The notes: a model not told the origin generated them from the letters alone. A stretch of DNA of 64,000 bases from Nansenia antarctica (GCA_963989245.1 OZ022345.1:24169696-24233695); one strand, 5' to 3'; positions 1-10,471 are shown, counted from the stretch's first letter. Program-made: numbers and translations.

Positions 1-33
1 ACATACACAAATGCACATACATATAACATTGAT

Positions 34-1024
34 GGGTCATTTTTTTTATACGGTGCCTTTTCCGTCCCCAGTGCAAATCATCTTGTATTTTGTCTAAATG
101 TGGACAAATACTAATTCCATTAGGTTTTTCATGTATAGTCAATTGTTATGAATACAATGACATGGGCTTCTAAGTTGTTGTTTTCTACATTTTAAAAGCT
201 TTGGTTAAAGATGTAAATGGGATTTTGCATGGGATTTGGGATGTCCCCAGTGTTGTTCATTCAACTTCAATCCAAAAAATAACTATTAAAAACATATACA
301 TTTCCAAATATGTTATTATTATTTCATTTTCCTGATCAATATCTATTGAAATCAAATATCGTTTTTATCCATTTTTTTAAATTTGTACAAAAAATTAAGG
401 TTTTGCTTACAATTATTGCTTGTCCCTGCGATCACTGCCCACCCTGTTATGCTGTGTTAATGTCCCTTTTAAAAGAAAACCATATTTCTCAATCACATCA
501 CTCTCATGAGGTGACATCCCATCAGTGGAGGGGATTTCAAATGTGGTAAGCTGTGTGATTTTCTACCTCTTTTACCATCTGATTTTTATGTTTTTATCCA
601 GTGAGTTTAATGTAGTTGACCATAACGTGTCCACCCTGTTATGACTAAATATTGAGGAGATCAATCAAATTGAATAATTTCCCCCCAAAAAGTATTAAGT
701 GCAAATTAGATTCCTCATCAAGTATTCATGGTCATTCTAGGCATTATGCTAACACAGCCAGGCTAAAGGCTAACTTTAACTCAAAATGTCCACCCTGTTA
801 GTGTCCACCCTGTTATGTGTCCACTCTGTTCTGGAGACACTCGCCCTATTCAACTACAGAGGGTATTCTAAATAAAATAAAATGTAGGTGCCTGAGCTCG
901 ACCACTATGTTTTTCAGCAAGCTAGATATGTCCTTTATATAATAGAACATTAAAAGATAGATAAATCAACAATTAATTTTTCATAAGTTATGAAGTCCAA
1001 ATGGCACCGTATAAAAAAATACCC
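34..1024. mobile_element. Candidate non-autonomous element with terminal inverted repeats
   Basis: The left end (34-57, GGGTCATT... ATACGGTGCC) is matched in inverted orientation by 1003-1024 (GGCACCGTATAAAAAAATACCC), giving inverted ends of about 22-24 bp around a 990-bp interior. The interior has no transposase-like ORF and is AT-rich, with a recurring short motif (see the next entry). No convincing target duplication is visible, so the superfamily is left open. Confidence 0.5.
439..830 (+). repeat. Dispersed CCACCCTGTTATG motif, five copies
   Basis: CCACCCTGTTATG occurs at 439, 631 and 805, a shortened form CCACCCTGTTA at 790, and a variant CCACTCTGTT at 821. All lie inside the inverted-repeat element 34-1024. 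The last three are nearly tandem. They could be subterminal protein-binding repeats of a transposon, as seen in other DNA elements, but that is inference. Confidence 0.5.
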
Positions 1025-1674
1025 AGCTCTTACAACAGGGTATATACAGGAATCTTGAGGTTAATTTCAATACCTTTCTAAGACTTTTTAAGGACCTTGT
1101 CAATATTTTTCCAGACCCCACCGCCACTTCGAGCTGTAACCGACTTACATCAGTGACACCTTTAACTTAACAGTTTTAGTTTGCAATAGACTAGACCACT
1201 AGCAAACAACAGCATTTCCGGTTCATCTTTGTTTTTTAATAAAACTAATAAATTCACGAACTTTTACTAAACGTTTTTAGGACTCAAACTTTGGACAGAG
1301 TCTAATTCTGAAAAATCCACCTCCACCAGAATGCACACAAGACAATCACAACACTGTCAGTCCCCCATGCACACATGGAACGCTACAGGAACTCACCCAC
1401 AACCTTCCTCTGCACACTAATTAAAGGGATATATCAGTACACATTATAGATGGTTTCATAACATGCATGTAACCTGTATGTAACCCGTATGTAACCTGTA
1501 TGTAACCTGTATGTCCATAGATCAGGAGAAACTGTAATAATACATGGTCCAGAGTTGTTTATACAGCCACTACTAACTTCAGGTAAATGTAACGATGGCA
1601 TGTTTAATATTTGTGGCCAAATCAAAGCTATGGATGATGACATGATTGGGTCGGAGATTTAACAATTATATTTA
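1025..1674. other. Noncoding stretch with a small tandem repeat
   Basis: No gene is evident. At 1469-1519 an 11-bp unit (AACCTGTATGT) is repeated four to five times with single-base changes. The open frame across it on the minus strand is a by-product of the repeat. Confidence 0.6.
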
Positions 1675-1766
<92 letters not shown>

Positions 1767-1781
1767 ACACTCACACACACA
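1675..1781. repeat. (CA)n microsatellite
   Basis: Pure CA from about 1675 to 1761, then interrupted CA to 1781, followed by a short GAGGAGGAGG run. The open frames over it (His-Thr or Cys-Val repeats) are not genes. Confidence 0.95.
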
Positions 1782-2472
1782 GACGAAGAGGAGGAGGAGG
1801 ATTTATAACCCCACAAAACGCTCCCCTGCCTTATTGATCAGTTATCTTATTGATCTTATTGATCAGTTAAGTGCCAATATTTTGGATACGACTTGTTGCA
1901 TTGACTATTTTGACCTTATTTGTTGTTTTGTTAAAGGCAAAAGTACTGTGATCCAAATGTGTTTTGTTTAACTATGCAGTTATCATTTTATACAAAATCA
2001 TTGTTCAGTACAAATACTATTTTGCTTTATTTATCAGTTTTGCTGGTAACAAAGACCATATTTGTTATTTTATACAAATAATTGTTAAGCATTTCATGAA
2101 TGCTATTTTGCTTTATTAATCAATGCTGGTAACAAAGACGGTATTTGCTATTTTGATGGAGACAAAAACTAGGTTACTGTGATGCAAATGCAATTGTGCA
2201 GTTATCATTTTATACAAAAACAGGAAGGTTCATCCAGCATGACCTGTATTGTCATTAAGTGTGTTTTGCTGGTATGGCCTAAAAGTGTTACTATTCATTA
2301 ATTTGGAAGATATTTATTTATTTAAATTTAAAAATAAATACAATACATTGTACATGACCTCCTTCATGAATAAACATTGGAGAAAGCAACTTTGATGCAT
2401 TTTATTTGAGTATTTTGCATGAAATCTCATGAATACCTATTTTTCTGGGATTTTGGCACTTTGGGCATGGAG
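1782..2472. other. AT-rich noncoding stretch
   Basis: No coding signal. Two diverged copies of a segment of about 60 bp (around 2020-2080 and 2100-2155) share the words CTATTTTGCTTTATT and GCTGGTAACAAAGAC, suggesting an old local duplication. Confidence 0.5.
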
Positions 2473-2892
2473 GGGTTAATATCTGGACAGTGAGAGTAGA
2501 GAAACTCACACTTTGCAATAACTTTAAGGAAAAACTCCTTAGACAGAGATTTAGAAAAAAAAATATTTTTTATTTTGTCATACTCTTTACAAAAAGTGCA
2601 AAGTGCTCAGGTGCAAAAAGTGCAAGATGTGGGACAAATGTTTCGGTCATACGACCATCATCAGTGTCACCGGGCAACAGACAGACATGATATTATGATA
2701 GGGCCACAGGCCTACACAGGTGTTGATGATCAGGGTCATCAGGATTACACAACCAATCAATCATGAATGAACAAACATTGACATAGAAAAATAACAAAAT
2801 AATAATAATAAAGAGGCAAGTTAACTTGGACACTATATATATGTAAATACATAACTACAAGTTGACCAAGGGGTAACATAGTAAATCTGTCA

Positions 2893-4290
2893 TATGTTAT
2901 GTTATGTTATGTTATGTTATGTTAATTTTATTTATAATGCGCCCCCCATCCAACTTTCACATCGGCCCGGGGCGCAGCCCGGGTAAAGGAACAGATAAAG
3001 ACAAGGACAAGGAACACAGAAAGCTAACAGACACAGACGACTTAAACGAACATCTCAAGGGATACAATTCACAACAAATAGGGAGTAGACTTAGGGAACA
3101 TCATTGACGAAGAGGTGGGATTTTAACTTGGCTCTAAAGGAGTCCAGAGTGGGGTCAGACTTGATGGCGGAAGGGAGCGCGTTCCACAGGGTCGGTGCTA
3201 TCACCGCAAAGGCACGGTCACCCTTCCTCTTGAGGTTGGTGCGGGGGACCCTCAGGCTGAGTTGGGCGTCGGACCTGAGCCTGGGCCTTGAGGTGGAAGA
3301 CAGGTCCAGGAGGTCCTTGATGTAGGGTGGGACGAGACTGTTGAGAGCTTTGTAGACAAAGGTGCAGATCTTGAACTTCACTCTCTTCTTTACTGGGAGC
3401 CAGTGAAGGGAGATGAGGACAGGGGAGATGTGGTCCCTCATTTTAGTGCCTGACACCAGCCTGGCAGCGGCATTTTGGACTAGCTGCAGGCGGTAGATGG
3501 TCTTATCAGGAAGTCCAGCATAGAGTGAGTTGCAGTAGTCGAGCCTAGATGAAATTAGCATGAGGACGACCCTCCTCAGGTCACTGGGGGTGAGGAAGGA
3601 CTTGATCTTGGCTATGATGCGTAGTTGGTAGAAACATGACTTCACGACGGAGCTCACTTGTCGGTTAAGGTTGAGCTCGAAGTCAAAGATGACACCGAGG
3701 TTCTTGACATGTGGTCTGACAAGGGTGGACAGGCTTCCCATGTTGGTGCTGAGCTGAGTGATGGCGGTGGTGTTGCCGATGAGGAGGATTTTCCCCTTGC
3801 TCTCATTCAGCTGTAGGAAGTTCTGGGCCATCCACTCCTTCACATCGTGGAGGCAGTCCATCAGGCGCATCAGATCGGCGGGGTCGTCAGTGTTGATTGA
3901 TAAGTAAAGCTGGGTGTCGTCCGCATAGCAGTGGAATGAGATCTGGTAGCGTTGAGGGATTAGACAGAGGGGGAGCATGTAGAGGGAGAACAAGATGGGA
4001 CCGAGGATGGAGCCCTGAGGGACCCCACAGGTGAGGTTGGCTTGTCTGGAGGAGCTGTCTGCTATGTGGACGGCGTAGGTTCTATTGCTGAGGTAAGACT
4101 TGAACCAGGACAAGGCGGTGTCGGTGATGCCAACCTCCTGCTGGAGGCGATTAAAGAGGATGGCATGGTCTATAGTGTCAAAAGCTGCGCTGAGGTCCAG
4201 GAGGACCAGGGCAGCACATTTCCTGGAGTCTGCGATGAGGAGGAGGTCGTTCCAAACCTTTAAAAGTGCCGACTCAGTGCTGTAGTACTC
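2893..4290 (-). mobile_element. 5'-truncated L2/CR1-group LINE nested in the Penelope-like element
   Basis: The 3' end on the minus strand is a short (AACAT)n tail, seen on the + strand as repeated TGTTA at 2893-2924. This is the simple-repeat tail usual for L2-type LINEs. The 5' end lies near 4290, where the ORF switches from Penelope-derived sequence to recognisable LINE reverse transcriptase. It splits the 3' part of the Penelope-like element, so it is the younger insertion. Confidence 0.8.
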
Positions 4291-4386
4291 ATAGTTCATA
4301 CAAACAACAAATATAGCACATTTAGTAGGTAACATAGCAGACAAGATACATTTGAATGGGAGAAGGTGGAGTCCTATCGGAAACAC
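3091..4386 (-). CDS. L2-type LINE reverse transcriptase, partial ORF
   Basis: This ORF of 431 codons encodes the palm and C-terminal part of an L2/CR1-group reverse transcriptase. Visible motifs are STESALLKVWNDLLL (about 36-50), DLSAAFDTIDH (64-74, first catalytic Asp), GVPQGSILGPILFSLY (121-136) and YADDTQLY (154-161, the catalytic Asp pair). The C-terminal region, with HWLPVKKRV and WNALPSAIK words, is typical of the clade. The first 32 or so codons are not LINE sequence: they read through the flanking Penelope-like element, so the listed Met is an accident of the nesting. The N-terminal endonuclease domain is missing, so the element is not autonomous, although the frame is open to its natural end. 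Confidence 0.8.
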   Translation of the reverse strand: MFPIGLHLLPFKCILSAMLPTKCAIFVVCMNYEYYSTESALLKVWNDLLLIADSRKCAALVLLDLSAAFDTIDHAILFNRLQQEVGITDTALSWFKSYLSNRTYAVHIADSSSRQANLTCGVPQGSILGPILFSLYMLPLCLIPQRYQISFHCYADDTQLYLSINTDDPADLMRLMDCLHDVKEWMAQNFLQLNESKGKILLIGNTTAITQLSTNMGSLSTLVRPHVKNLGVIFDFELNLNRQVSSVVKSCFYQLRIIAKIKSFLTPSDLRRVVLMLISSRLDYCNSLYAGLPDKTIYRLQLVQNAAARLVSGTKMRDHISPVLISLHWLPVKKRVKFKICTFVYKALNSLVPPYIKDLLDLSSTSRPRLRSDAQLSLRVPRTNLKRKGDRAFAVIAPTLWNALPSAIKSDPTLDSFRAKLKSHLFVNDVP

Positions 4387-4919
4387 TGGAGGGCAAGGTC
4401 CTCATTCATGCCTCCTGGGTTAACAGACTGGAAATAGAAAATCCATCTGCATTCAGTTTGGAGGAGTCTGGTGTCAAGATCTCCACCTCTACGTGATTTG
4501 TTTACTTGTTGGATGACCATGTATGTCAAGTCTGCTGTCGAGTGACTGGCTTCCATGAAATGTCTGGCAACCGGAGATTTAATGTCCTTGCGTCTAATGG
4601 CACTCATATGCTCTATTATACGTGTGCGGACTGGTCTAGATGTTTTTCCTACATATTGGAGATTACATTTACACAAGATCATGTAGATGACATTTGGAGA
4701 GCTGCAGTTGACAAATTGTTTGACAGTGTATTGTTTGTTAGTGACTGCACTCTTAAACGTGTTGGTTTTCTTAGAGTGAGAACAAGCTACACAGTGACGA
4801 CAAGGATAGAAGCCGGTCACTCCATCAAGACGCCCTGTGTGGTGCTGTGGTGGTATGTAACAGTCTGCTTTCACCATATAGTCCCTGATGCTTCGAGATC
4901 TATAATGTGAGAACATCAT
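4374..4919 (-). pseudogene. Penelope-like GIY-YIG endonuclease region
   Basis: This is the C-terminal part of a Penelope-like retroelement polyprotein, 181 codons from the first Met. A Cys cluster (C40, C43, C46) is followed by the GIY-YIG core: an IYMI segment near residues 78-81, then YVGKTSR at 89-95. Basic residues follow at R98 and R100, with H104 and a candidate catalytic E156. In this family the nuclease nicks target DNA for retrotransposition. The reading frame shifts against the upstream thumb fragment at about 4900-4919, so no continuous protein is made. The stop at 4374 is followed by about 80 bp of element sequence and then the inserted L2. Confidence 0.8.
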
Positions 4920-5214
4920 TGATAAGAGGGTTATAGGTGGTGATACAGGTACATGAATATTTCTTAGTGGTCTGTGCCCCTGGGTTGGGATTCTGGTTAT
5001 GTAATTTGGTTAGGGCAGAGTCAAGCCACTTTCTGGGATAACCCCTATCGACAAAGTTATTGTACATGGTATTACTCTCTTTCTCAAAATCTGATGGATT
5101 ACTACAGATACGTTTCAGTCTAAGAAATTGAGAATATGGTAGACCCTTCTTGAGGGGAGGCGGATGTGCACTAGTAGCATGTAACTGTAATTTGGTATAA
5201 AGGGTGGTGGACAA
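4900..5214 (-). pseudogene. Penelope-like reverse transcriptase, C-terminal (thumb) fragment
   Basis: 104 codons. The segment LPYSQFLRLKRIC (about residues 25-37), followed by a DFE...M..NF..RGYP pattern, is typical of the region after the polymerase motifs in Penelope-like elements. The catalytic palm motifs are absent because the copy is truncated at 5244, next to the target duplication. It is out of frame with the GIY-YIG part downstream on the minus strand. Confidence 0.7.
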
Positions 5215-5257
5215 TTTACCTTCAAGTAAACGTACTTGATTGCAGGGTTAATATCTG

Positions 5258-5603
5258 AAAATGCTCATGGGATATCACCAGGCACCCTCCTGTATTTTGA
5301 AGAGGTACCCCCAAGCAACAAGAAACAGCAACTTTACCCGACAAAACAAGGTTCCACCCCATGGCTCCTGGACTGATTAGATCTGTTTCTGATAATCATT
5401 CATTCTTTTGGGCCTCAATGTATGCCAAAATGTTTATCCATAGACTCAAGAATCAAGGTTCATTTAAATGTAATTGTAATGTTGGCAGAAAAACACAAGC
5501 AAGATTAAACAAGGTAAAACTCTATAAAATACTATTTCAACCATTAACATATTCGATAGGTATAATGCATTCTCTCTTAAACGCTTGCATGCACATAGGC
5601 GCG

Positions 5604-5672
<69 letters not shown>

Positions 5673-5841
5673 TTAAAAGCACTGCCCACTAACTCTCCTC
5701 ATATTCATTTCACTATTGGCCTATGAGAACAACTCAGAGTAAAATTCATTTTCACCTAAACATGAAAATAGGCTGAAACATCCCTTTAAAGACCATAATA
5801 TCTGTGAGCACTAAACATTCTGATACTCCAAAACTTCGAAA
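5258..5841. other. Noncoding stretch with a (GC)n(CA)n microsatellite
   Basis: The only clear structure is 5599-5671: GC repeats running into CA repeats, a continuous alternating purine-pyrimidine tract of about 72 bp. Open frames here are repeat artefacts. Confidence 0.7.
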
Positions 5842-6903
5842 GAAGTCTAAATATGCACAGCCTGGGAACATAGCACAAAACTATATTGGTCTGCACTACA
5901 GTGACAAGGCTCTAATTTTTGCAGATGGGTGAAAAGACCCAGAGACAGGCCGAACAGGAGCTGCAATATATCTCCCTCAGTATAAGACAGGAATTTAAAA
6001 AAGAACCACCGATCATTTATCAGTATACACAGTGGAGCTGCTAGCAATTTTGACAGCATTGGAACGGTTGGTAGATAAATAGGGTAAATAATGCATTAAT
6101 TGCTTCAGACAGCCGGGCAGCATTGTCTAGCATTGTGTAGCATTAGATCTTTGAAATCTTGCAGACAGGATATTATTTTCAGGATTCATCAGTTAATGTA
6201 TGGAATATATAGCACAGATATGTTTGCTCTGTTTGGGTTCCTGCTCATGTCGGGGTAGAAGGAAATGAAGATGCAGATATATTAGCTAAGCAGTCACTTA
6301 AATCAGAATCAATAGAAATGGATATTCCACTGTGCAAAGCTGAGGTAAAATCAATCATTAAAACACACATGCAGGAATTATGGCAAGAAGACTGGTACAG
6401 AAATGAATCAGGAAGACATTTGTATAGCATCCAGAAGAAAGTTGGAATAGGAAGTAGGATGGGCAGGAACCGGAAAGAAGAGAGTCATTTCCTGTCTCAG
6501 GATAGGTCACACTGGATTGAATGACACACTTCATAGAAAAGGAAAACACCCAACTGGCATTTGTGCCACTGTAATAACCAGGAATCTGCTCAGCATATGT
6601 TGCTGAAATGTGAGAAATATGAGGAACAGAGAAAGCTACTGAAATCAGCAATTCAGAAAGTTTTACTGTAGGGAGTTTACTTGGAAACAGATTTAAAGTA
6701 TACAACCAGATAATAAAGTATTTGAAAGAAACTGGATTAATAGATCAAATGTAACACCGCCCCTCCCCAATTTTGCTTATTATTTCCATTTTCTATAATT
6801 CTTTCCCCTGTCAATCTGACGTTCCACACAGTCCGGTAGGTGGCGGTAATGCGCCTTAAGTTAGTTGCCAACCGCCAATCCCCCCAAAAAAACGAAGAAG
6901 AAG
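5842..6903 (+). mobile_element. I/Nimb-group LINE, decayed 3' portion
   Basis: Translation in shifting frames gives an RNase H-like segment, VWVPAHVGVEGNEDADILA (around 6232-6285), followed by a basic region and then a Cys-His cluster (about 6555-6620), the C-terminal order of I-group LINEs. After the coding part, 6830-6903 carries the well-known fish LINE tail GTAGGTGGCGGTAATGC, then GCCAACCGCC and a (GAA)n end. Several stops and frameshifts break it. The tail stops 65 bp before the start codon of the zinc-finger gene. Confidence 0.7.
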
Positions 6904-6968
6904 ACGCGGAAACAGGAAGTTCACATGTGGTGACCACCAGATCGCTTTTAGACTGTTATGATATCAGA
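6904..6968 (+). promoter_or_regulatory. Short 5' leader/promoter of the zinc-finger gene with an ETS-like site
   Basis: Only 65 bp separate the GAA tail of the LINE from the ATG at 6969. It contains ACAGGAAGT (about 6911-6919), a match to the ETS-family core GGAA in its preferred context, and a CACATG E-box-like word just after it. Transcription start and use of these sites are inferred. Confidence 0.4.
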
Positions 6969-7161
6969 ATGGCAGAGATACAGCAGTTGAAAGTGTTTAT
7001 CTCCGAGCGATTAACAGCGGCAGCTTTTGAGATATTCGGGGCGGTGGAAAGAACGATGTCAGAGTACCAAGGAGAAGTCTCCCGTTGCCAGGAGGAGAAC
7101 CACCGTCTACGGACGTTGCTAAGCATCCGTTTTCAACCGGAGATAAAGCTCCATAGAACAG
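6969..7161 (+). CDS. C2H2 zinc-finger gene, N-terminal coding exon
   Basis: The exon encodes MAEIQQLKVFISERLTAAAF and continues with an EIFG..ERT...Y..E..R...EN..LR.LL heptad-like pattern, ending in IKLHRT. This amphipathic, probably coiled-coil N-terminus is the standard first exon of a large group of teleost C2H2 zinc-finger genes. I chose the ATG at 6969 because it matches that family start; the frame is open upstream to 6840, but that part is LINE tail. The exon ends at ACAG|GTTCGT and leaves a phase-1 G, which joins AT of each acidic cassette exon downstream to make Asp. It is the only copy of this exon in the window. Family role: nuclear DNA-binding transcriptional regulator; target unknown. 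Confidence 0.8.
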
Positions 7162-7523
7162 GTTCGTTTTTATTACAGTACTACACTCAAGGCTGCAACT
7201 AGCTGCTACTCCGTTTTAATGTGAAGACCAAGTGATCTTGATGACTGAGGCATATGGGATGCTAGCCGGGCTGAGCACCAAAATGCGTTTTGAACATGGA
7301 AACACCATGGATATGCTAGCTAGCTAGCTCTCAATGTCAAGCTATGGAGAGTGCTAAGTAGCTAGCGAACTACGTTTTACTTTACAACTGTAAGGAGGCG
7401 TTTCAATGGCTATTATTATATCATGTGAGGAACCTTGTATTATTATATAAAGTGAGCAACCTTGTAATGTAGCTGTAGCTAGACACACTGACTTTAATGT
7501 AGCTGTAGCTAGGTCGTAGATGG
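7162..7523 (+). other. First intron, 5' part
   Basis: Intron sequence after the donor at 7162. It contains GCTAGC-rich words and two copies of a TAATGTAGCTGTAGCTAG segment (about 7465-7512). No coding signal is seen. Confidence 0.5.
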
Positions 7524-8990
7524 TAAGGCCCAATCCCAACACACCCCTTGCCCCTACAGTTTTGCCCTACCCCTCCATTTTGCACATTCACAAGTAGGGG
7601 TAGAGTGTCCCGATTATTGTTGGGATAGAGGGGTAGGGTGAAGTGTTAGGGCTACATGGCCATCCAAACTGAGTTGTTTCAGAGGTGTAACGATGGTCAA
7701 ACAGGCAAACTTCTTTCAACCAATTATTTTTATTGATCTGCATGGAAGACATATAAAACACAAATCTTCCTCTGGTCTGCAACTCTTGTGAATCTATTCA
7801 GATGGCAGCCATATTCTGGTACCACCGTGTATGTATATTTCACATCAGGATAATTTGTTTACAGAAATAACACAAATTTCCCTCAAACATTACAAATAAC
7901 AATTACAAACAACATGTGGAGCAACATACCTGCATGGAAGACATATAAAACACAAATCTTCCTCTGGTCTGCAACTCTTGTGAATCTGCACATTCAAAAT
8001 AACATACAATAAATGTTCACAAACATACAATCCGTGGACGAAACTATACAGAAATCATCACAATACATGTAAAAACAAACAGCACAGTACTACACCAACA
8101 TTTTCACCTTACATTACAAGATTCTCCACACAAATAATAAAATACGAGGAGCATTTTACATCGCGCACTAGAGATGCTCCGATCAGGGGTTTTGGTGCCG
8201 ATCACCGATCACCGATCACTGGAATCAGTGATCTGCAGATCCGATATCACCGATCACAGCGTCGAAAATGGCAATTGAAGCATTCTATTTATTGTGTAGC
8301 ATTATTTATGTTTTTAATTATTCTTAACACCATTGACATTGTATATTAAGTATTCAAATGAAATTAGGAGATGAGAAAGTATCATGAATTGACGACCATC
8401 TGTTTTATTGAATTCACAACCACCTGTAGCTTACTTCGGGAAAAACAAATAAAATGTGAAAATAAAAATCATAATAAATAAAATGTACACTGTCACATCA
8501 AATGTGCAACATTCCACTCGAATGAGAGGAACTAGGGGCTCTTAGAGAACTTGCTTATACTGTAGCTTTCCTGAGGAACAATAAACATACCCAAACTAAA
8601 CTGCAACATAAACAGGCTATAGCCAAATATAAAATACTGTTTCAAGTCAGTCAGTTTCAAGTCATATTTAGGAGGAGATAAGACAGCAAGTCAGCAATAA
8701 TCAATAAAACAAAAAAACAAAACATTGCACCTAAGGAGATTTCAGACTCAAACCTTACTTCTGATTAAGCAGCATCACTGGCAGATTAGCCTTGAGAAAT
8801 ACAAGCATCTCAGCGTTTTTGGCACTCAGCCTGTTCCTCTTATCATCTAAAATATGTCCTGCTATGCTGAAAAGTCGCTCGCTATCTACACTTGTGCAAG
8901 GTGCACAGAGGAAGACCTAAAACTCACGCGCTAATAGTTGTTGCTATGGGCCAAGTGACTTCCTGCTCGCGGGGTCACATGACGTCGCTG

Positions 8991-9277
8991 AACACTACCT
9001 ACACTACGCTCGTGAAGTCGCGCTGGAACTCTGACCAGCACTCGTGGAACGCCTCTCGTCCAATCAAAGCACTCGGTCCCTTTATGACGTCGAGCCCAGT
9101 GTGCGCTTCGGCGCTCTCTGAGCGAATCGACGAACCACTACCTACACTACGCTCGTGAAGTCGCGCTGGAACTCTGACCAGCACTCGTGGAACGCCTCTC
9201 GTCCAATCAAAGCACTCGGTCCCTTTATGACGTCGAGCCCAGTGTGCGCTTCGGCGCTCTCTGAGCGAATCGACGAA
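8991..9277. repeat. Tandem duplication of about 140 bp inside the hAT element
   Basis: The block beginning CACTACCTACACTACGCTCG occurs at about 8992 and again at about 9138, nearly identical over about 138 bp. It is related to the small inverted-repeat element at 19585-19723 (shared AACGCCTCT, GTCCAATCAAA, CCCTTTATGACGTCG and AACGCAGC), so it is probably a MITE that landed in the transposase fragment and was then duplicated. Confidence 0.75.
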
Positions 9278-9279
9278 CG

Positions 9280-9423
9280 CAGCAAATGCCGTATGATATT
9301 CGTGGTATTGAAAGACCTTGCGTGCGTCCCTCCGCGAGGTATTTCTTTTGAGCAGACATTACAAACGGCATATTTGTTGTCTCTTTCCGACACTGTGTAA
9401 TATTTCCAGACTGGTGACGCCAT
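9280..9423 (-). pseudogene. hAT transposase BED-type zinc-finger fragment
   Basis: The first 48 codons read MASPVWKYYTVSERDNKYAV and continue CNVCSKEIPRGG to about IIRHLL. This is the start of a BED finger: the conserved aromatic residues and a C-x2-C pair, with the distal His residues lost where the duplicated MITE interrupts. BED fingers bind DNA at the N-terminus of hAT transposases. No catalytic domain is present. Confidence 0.75.
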
Positions 9424-10192
9424 TTTGTAAACTGATCGGCCGTGTTTGATCGGCCGTTTTGAGAACTCCGATCAAAACCGATCAAGGCCATATCGGCCGA
9501 TACCGATCGGCGCCGATCAGATCGGAGCATCACTATCGCGCACATACCTATTCAGATGGCAGCCATATTCTGGTACCACCGTAAGTATGGCAACAACAGA
9601 AGGACAAAAGAACGCGCAGACCCGCAGTACACCCAAACTCCAAAGGGGGCTCCAACAACAACCAGGGCTGCTCAAGCACGGCGAAACTCATCTACATTCA
9701 CCACAACTAAACATACATTCCCAACTCTGTTACAGAGGCACACTCCAAACAGAGTTGTTTCAGAGGCACACTCCAAATGCAGTGTTGTGAGAAATGTCCC
9801 AGAATGCCTTGCGAATCATCGGTAAGATAGTGGCGAACGCACAAGCAACAAAAGAAAACCACAAAGGTCATTATGTTCTTCTTTAATACATTTGTAAAAG
9901 TGATGATAATCATCATATTATCTTAGTTTAATGTCCTTTCAATGTATTATAGACCTCTTCTTTATCACAAGCATAACAAAAAATCGCTATTATGCTGATG
10001 TAGAATTGCGAGCGTCCATGCTTTTCTATGATACTACTGATGACGTATCAGGGACTTGAAGGGTTATCCCATTTAATAGGGGAAGCTTTCAACCACTATC
10101 CCTTGAAACTCTGTTCTGAGGGGCAAGCCGAAAAGAGAGTGGCTCTCCAGAACAAGGGGTAGGGGTGAAAAAGGGAAACAGGATTTAGCCTT

Positions 10193-10471
10193 GGTTACGA
10201 ATCCTGGGCGCATTCAAAAACATTTGATTGGTGTTAGCACGAGAGTTCACCATATTGCTTAGACCAGTCTATTCCTTTTAAATCCATCCAGTGTAGAGTG
10301 CACCATTCAGAGAGAGGGGTAGAGAATCAGGCGCAGCCCCGTCAATGTGGAAGACGCTTTAGCACAACAATTCATAGTAGTGCCTAACCTCTGTTAGGTT
10401 TTTGGTAATCCGTATGTTTGTGAAATTAACTCTCCACTATATGTGCCTCTTCCTTTGTTTACTCTACACAG
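10193..10471 (+). other. Intron sequence before the first acidic cassette exon
   Basis: From about 10345 the sequence matches the segment that precedes every later cassette exon (GTCAATGTGGAAGACGCTTT, then CATAGTAGTGC, then TTTGTGAAATTAACTCTCCAC), but is more diverged. It is the intron acceptor region of the founding unit; the polypyrimidine tract before CACAG is intact. Confidence 0.6.

Larger units (their letters stand above)
2486..5244 (-). mobile_element. 5'-truncated Penelope-like retroelement with a nested L2 LINE
   Basis: Reading on the minus strand, the element starts inside the reverse-transcriptase thumb region (5214 down), continues into a GIY-YIG endonuclease domain (4919-4374), is interrupted by an L2 LINE (about 4290-2893), and ends in a 3' region at 2486. 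It is flanked by an exact 13-bp direct repeat, GGGTTAATATCTG, at 2473-2485 and 5245-5257, which I read as the target-site duplication and which fixes both ends. Penelope-like elements are the family that joins a reverse transcriptase to a C-terminal GIY-YIG nuclease. The element is dead: truncated, frameshifted and interrupted. Confidence 0.8.
8169..9535 (-). mobile_element. Non-autonomous hAT element with 8-bp target duplication
   Basis: The terminal inverted repeats are TAGAGATGCTCCGATC at 8169 and the inverted TAGTGATGCTCCGATC ending at 9535. They are flanked by the perfect 8-bp duplication TCGCGCAC (8161-8168 and 9536-9543), the hAT signature. Subterminal CCGATC/GATCGG words are repeated at both ends. 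The 1367-bp body keeps only an N-terminal BED-finger fragment on the minus strand (9423-9280). Confidence 0.9.
7524..10192. mobile_element. Large non-autonomous DNA element, copy 1 (with nested hAT)
   Basis: The left end TAAGGCCCAATCCCAACACACCCCT and the right end (10150-10192, GGGTAGGGGTGAAAAAGGGA then GGATTTAGCCTT) are imperfect inverted repeats. The part 9790-10140 is clearly related to 16780-19290 (shared words TTGCGAATCATC, TTATCTTAGTTTAATGTC, CTACTGATGACGTATCAGGG and CTTGAAGGGTT), so this is a repeat family with a second copy at 16612. Inside are two copies of a 58-bp segment (7738-7795 and 7931-7988) and two of ATTCAGATGGCAGCCATATT (7797 and 9551), the latter flanking the nested hAT element. 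Exact ends and superfamily are uncertain. Confidence 0.45.

Noticed and set aside
1628..1837. Open frames of His-Thr or Cys-Val repeats at CA/TG tracts (also 5361-5726, 28128-28460, 61398-61680, 63137-63484)
   Set aside because: They are translations of microsatellites on both strands with no other coding evidence.
9556..9825. 89-codon frame starting MAAIFWYHRKYGNN
   Set aside because: It lies inside a repeat element, its first part is duplicated at 7797 without the frame, and no family is recognisable.
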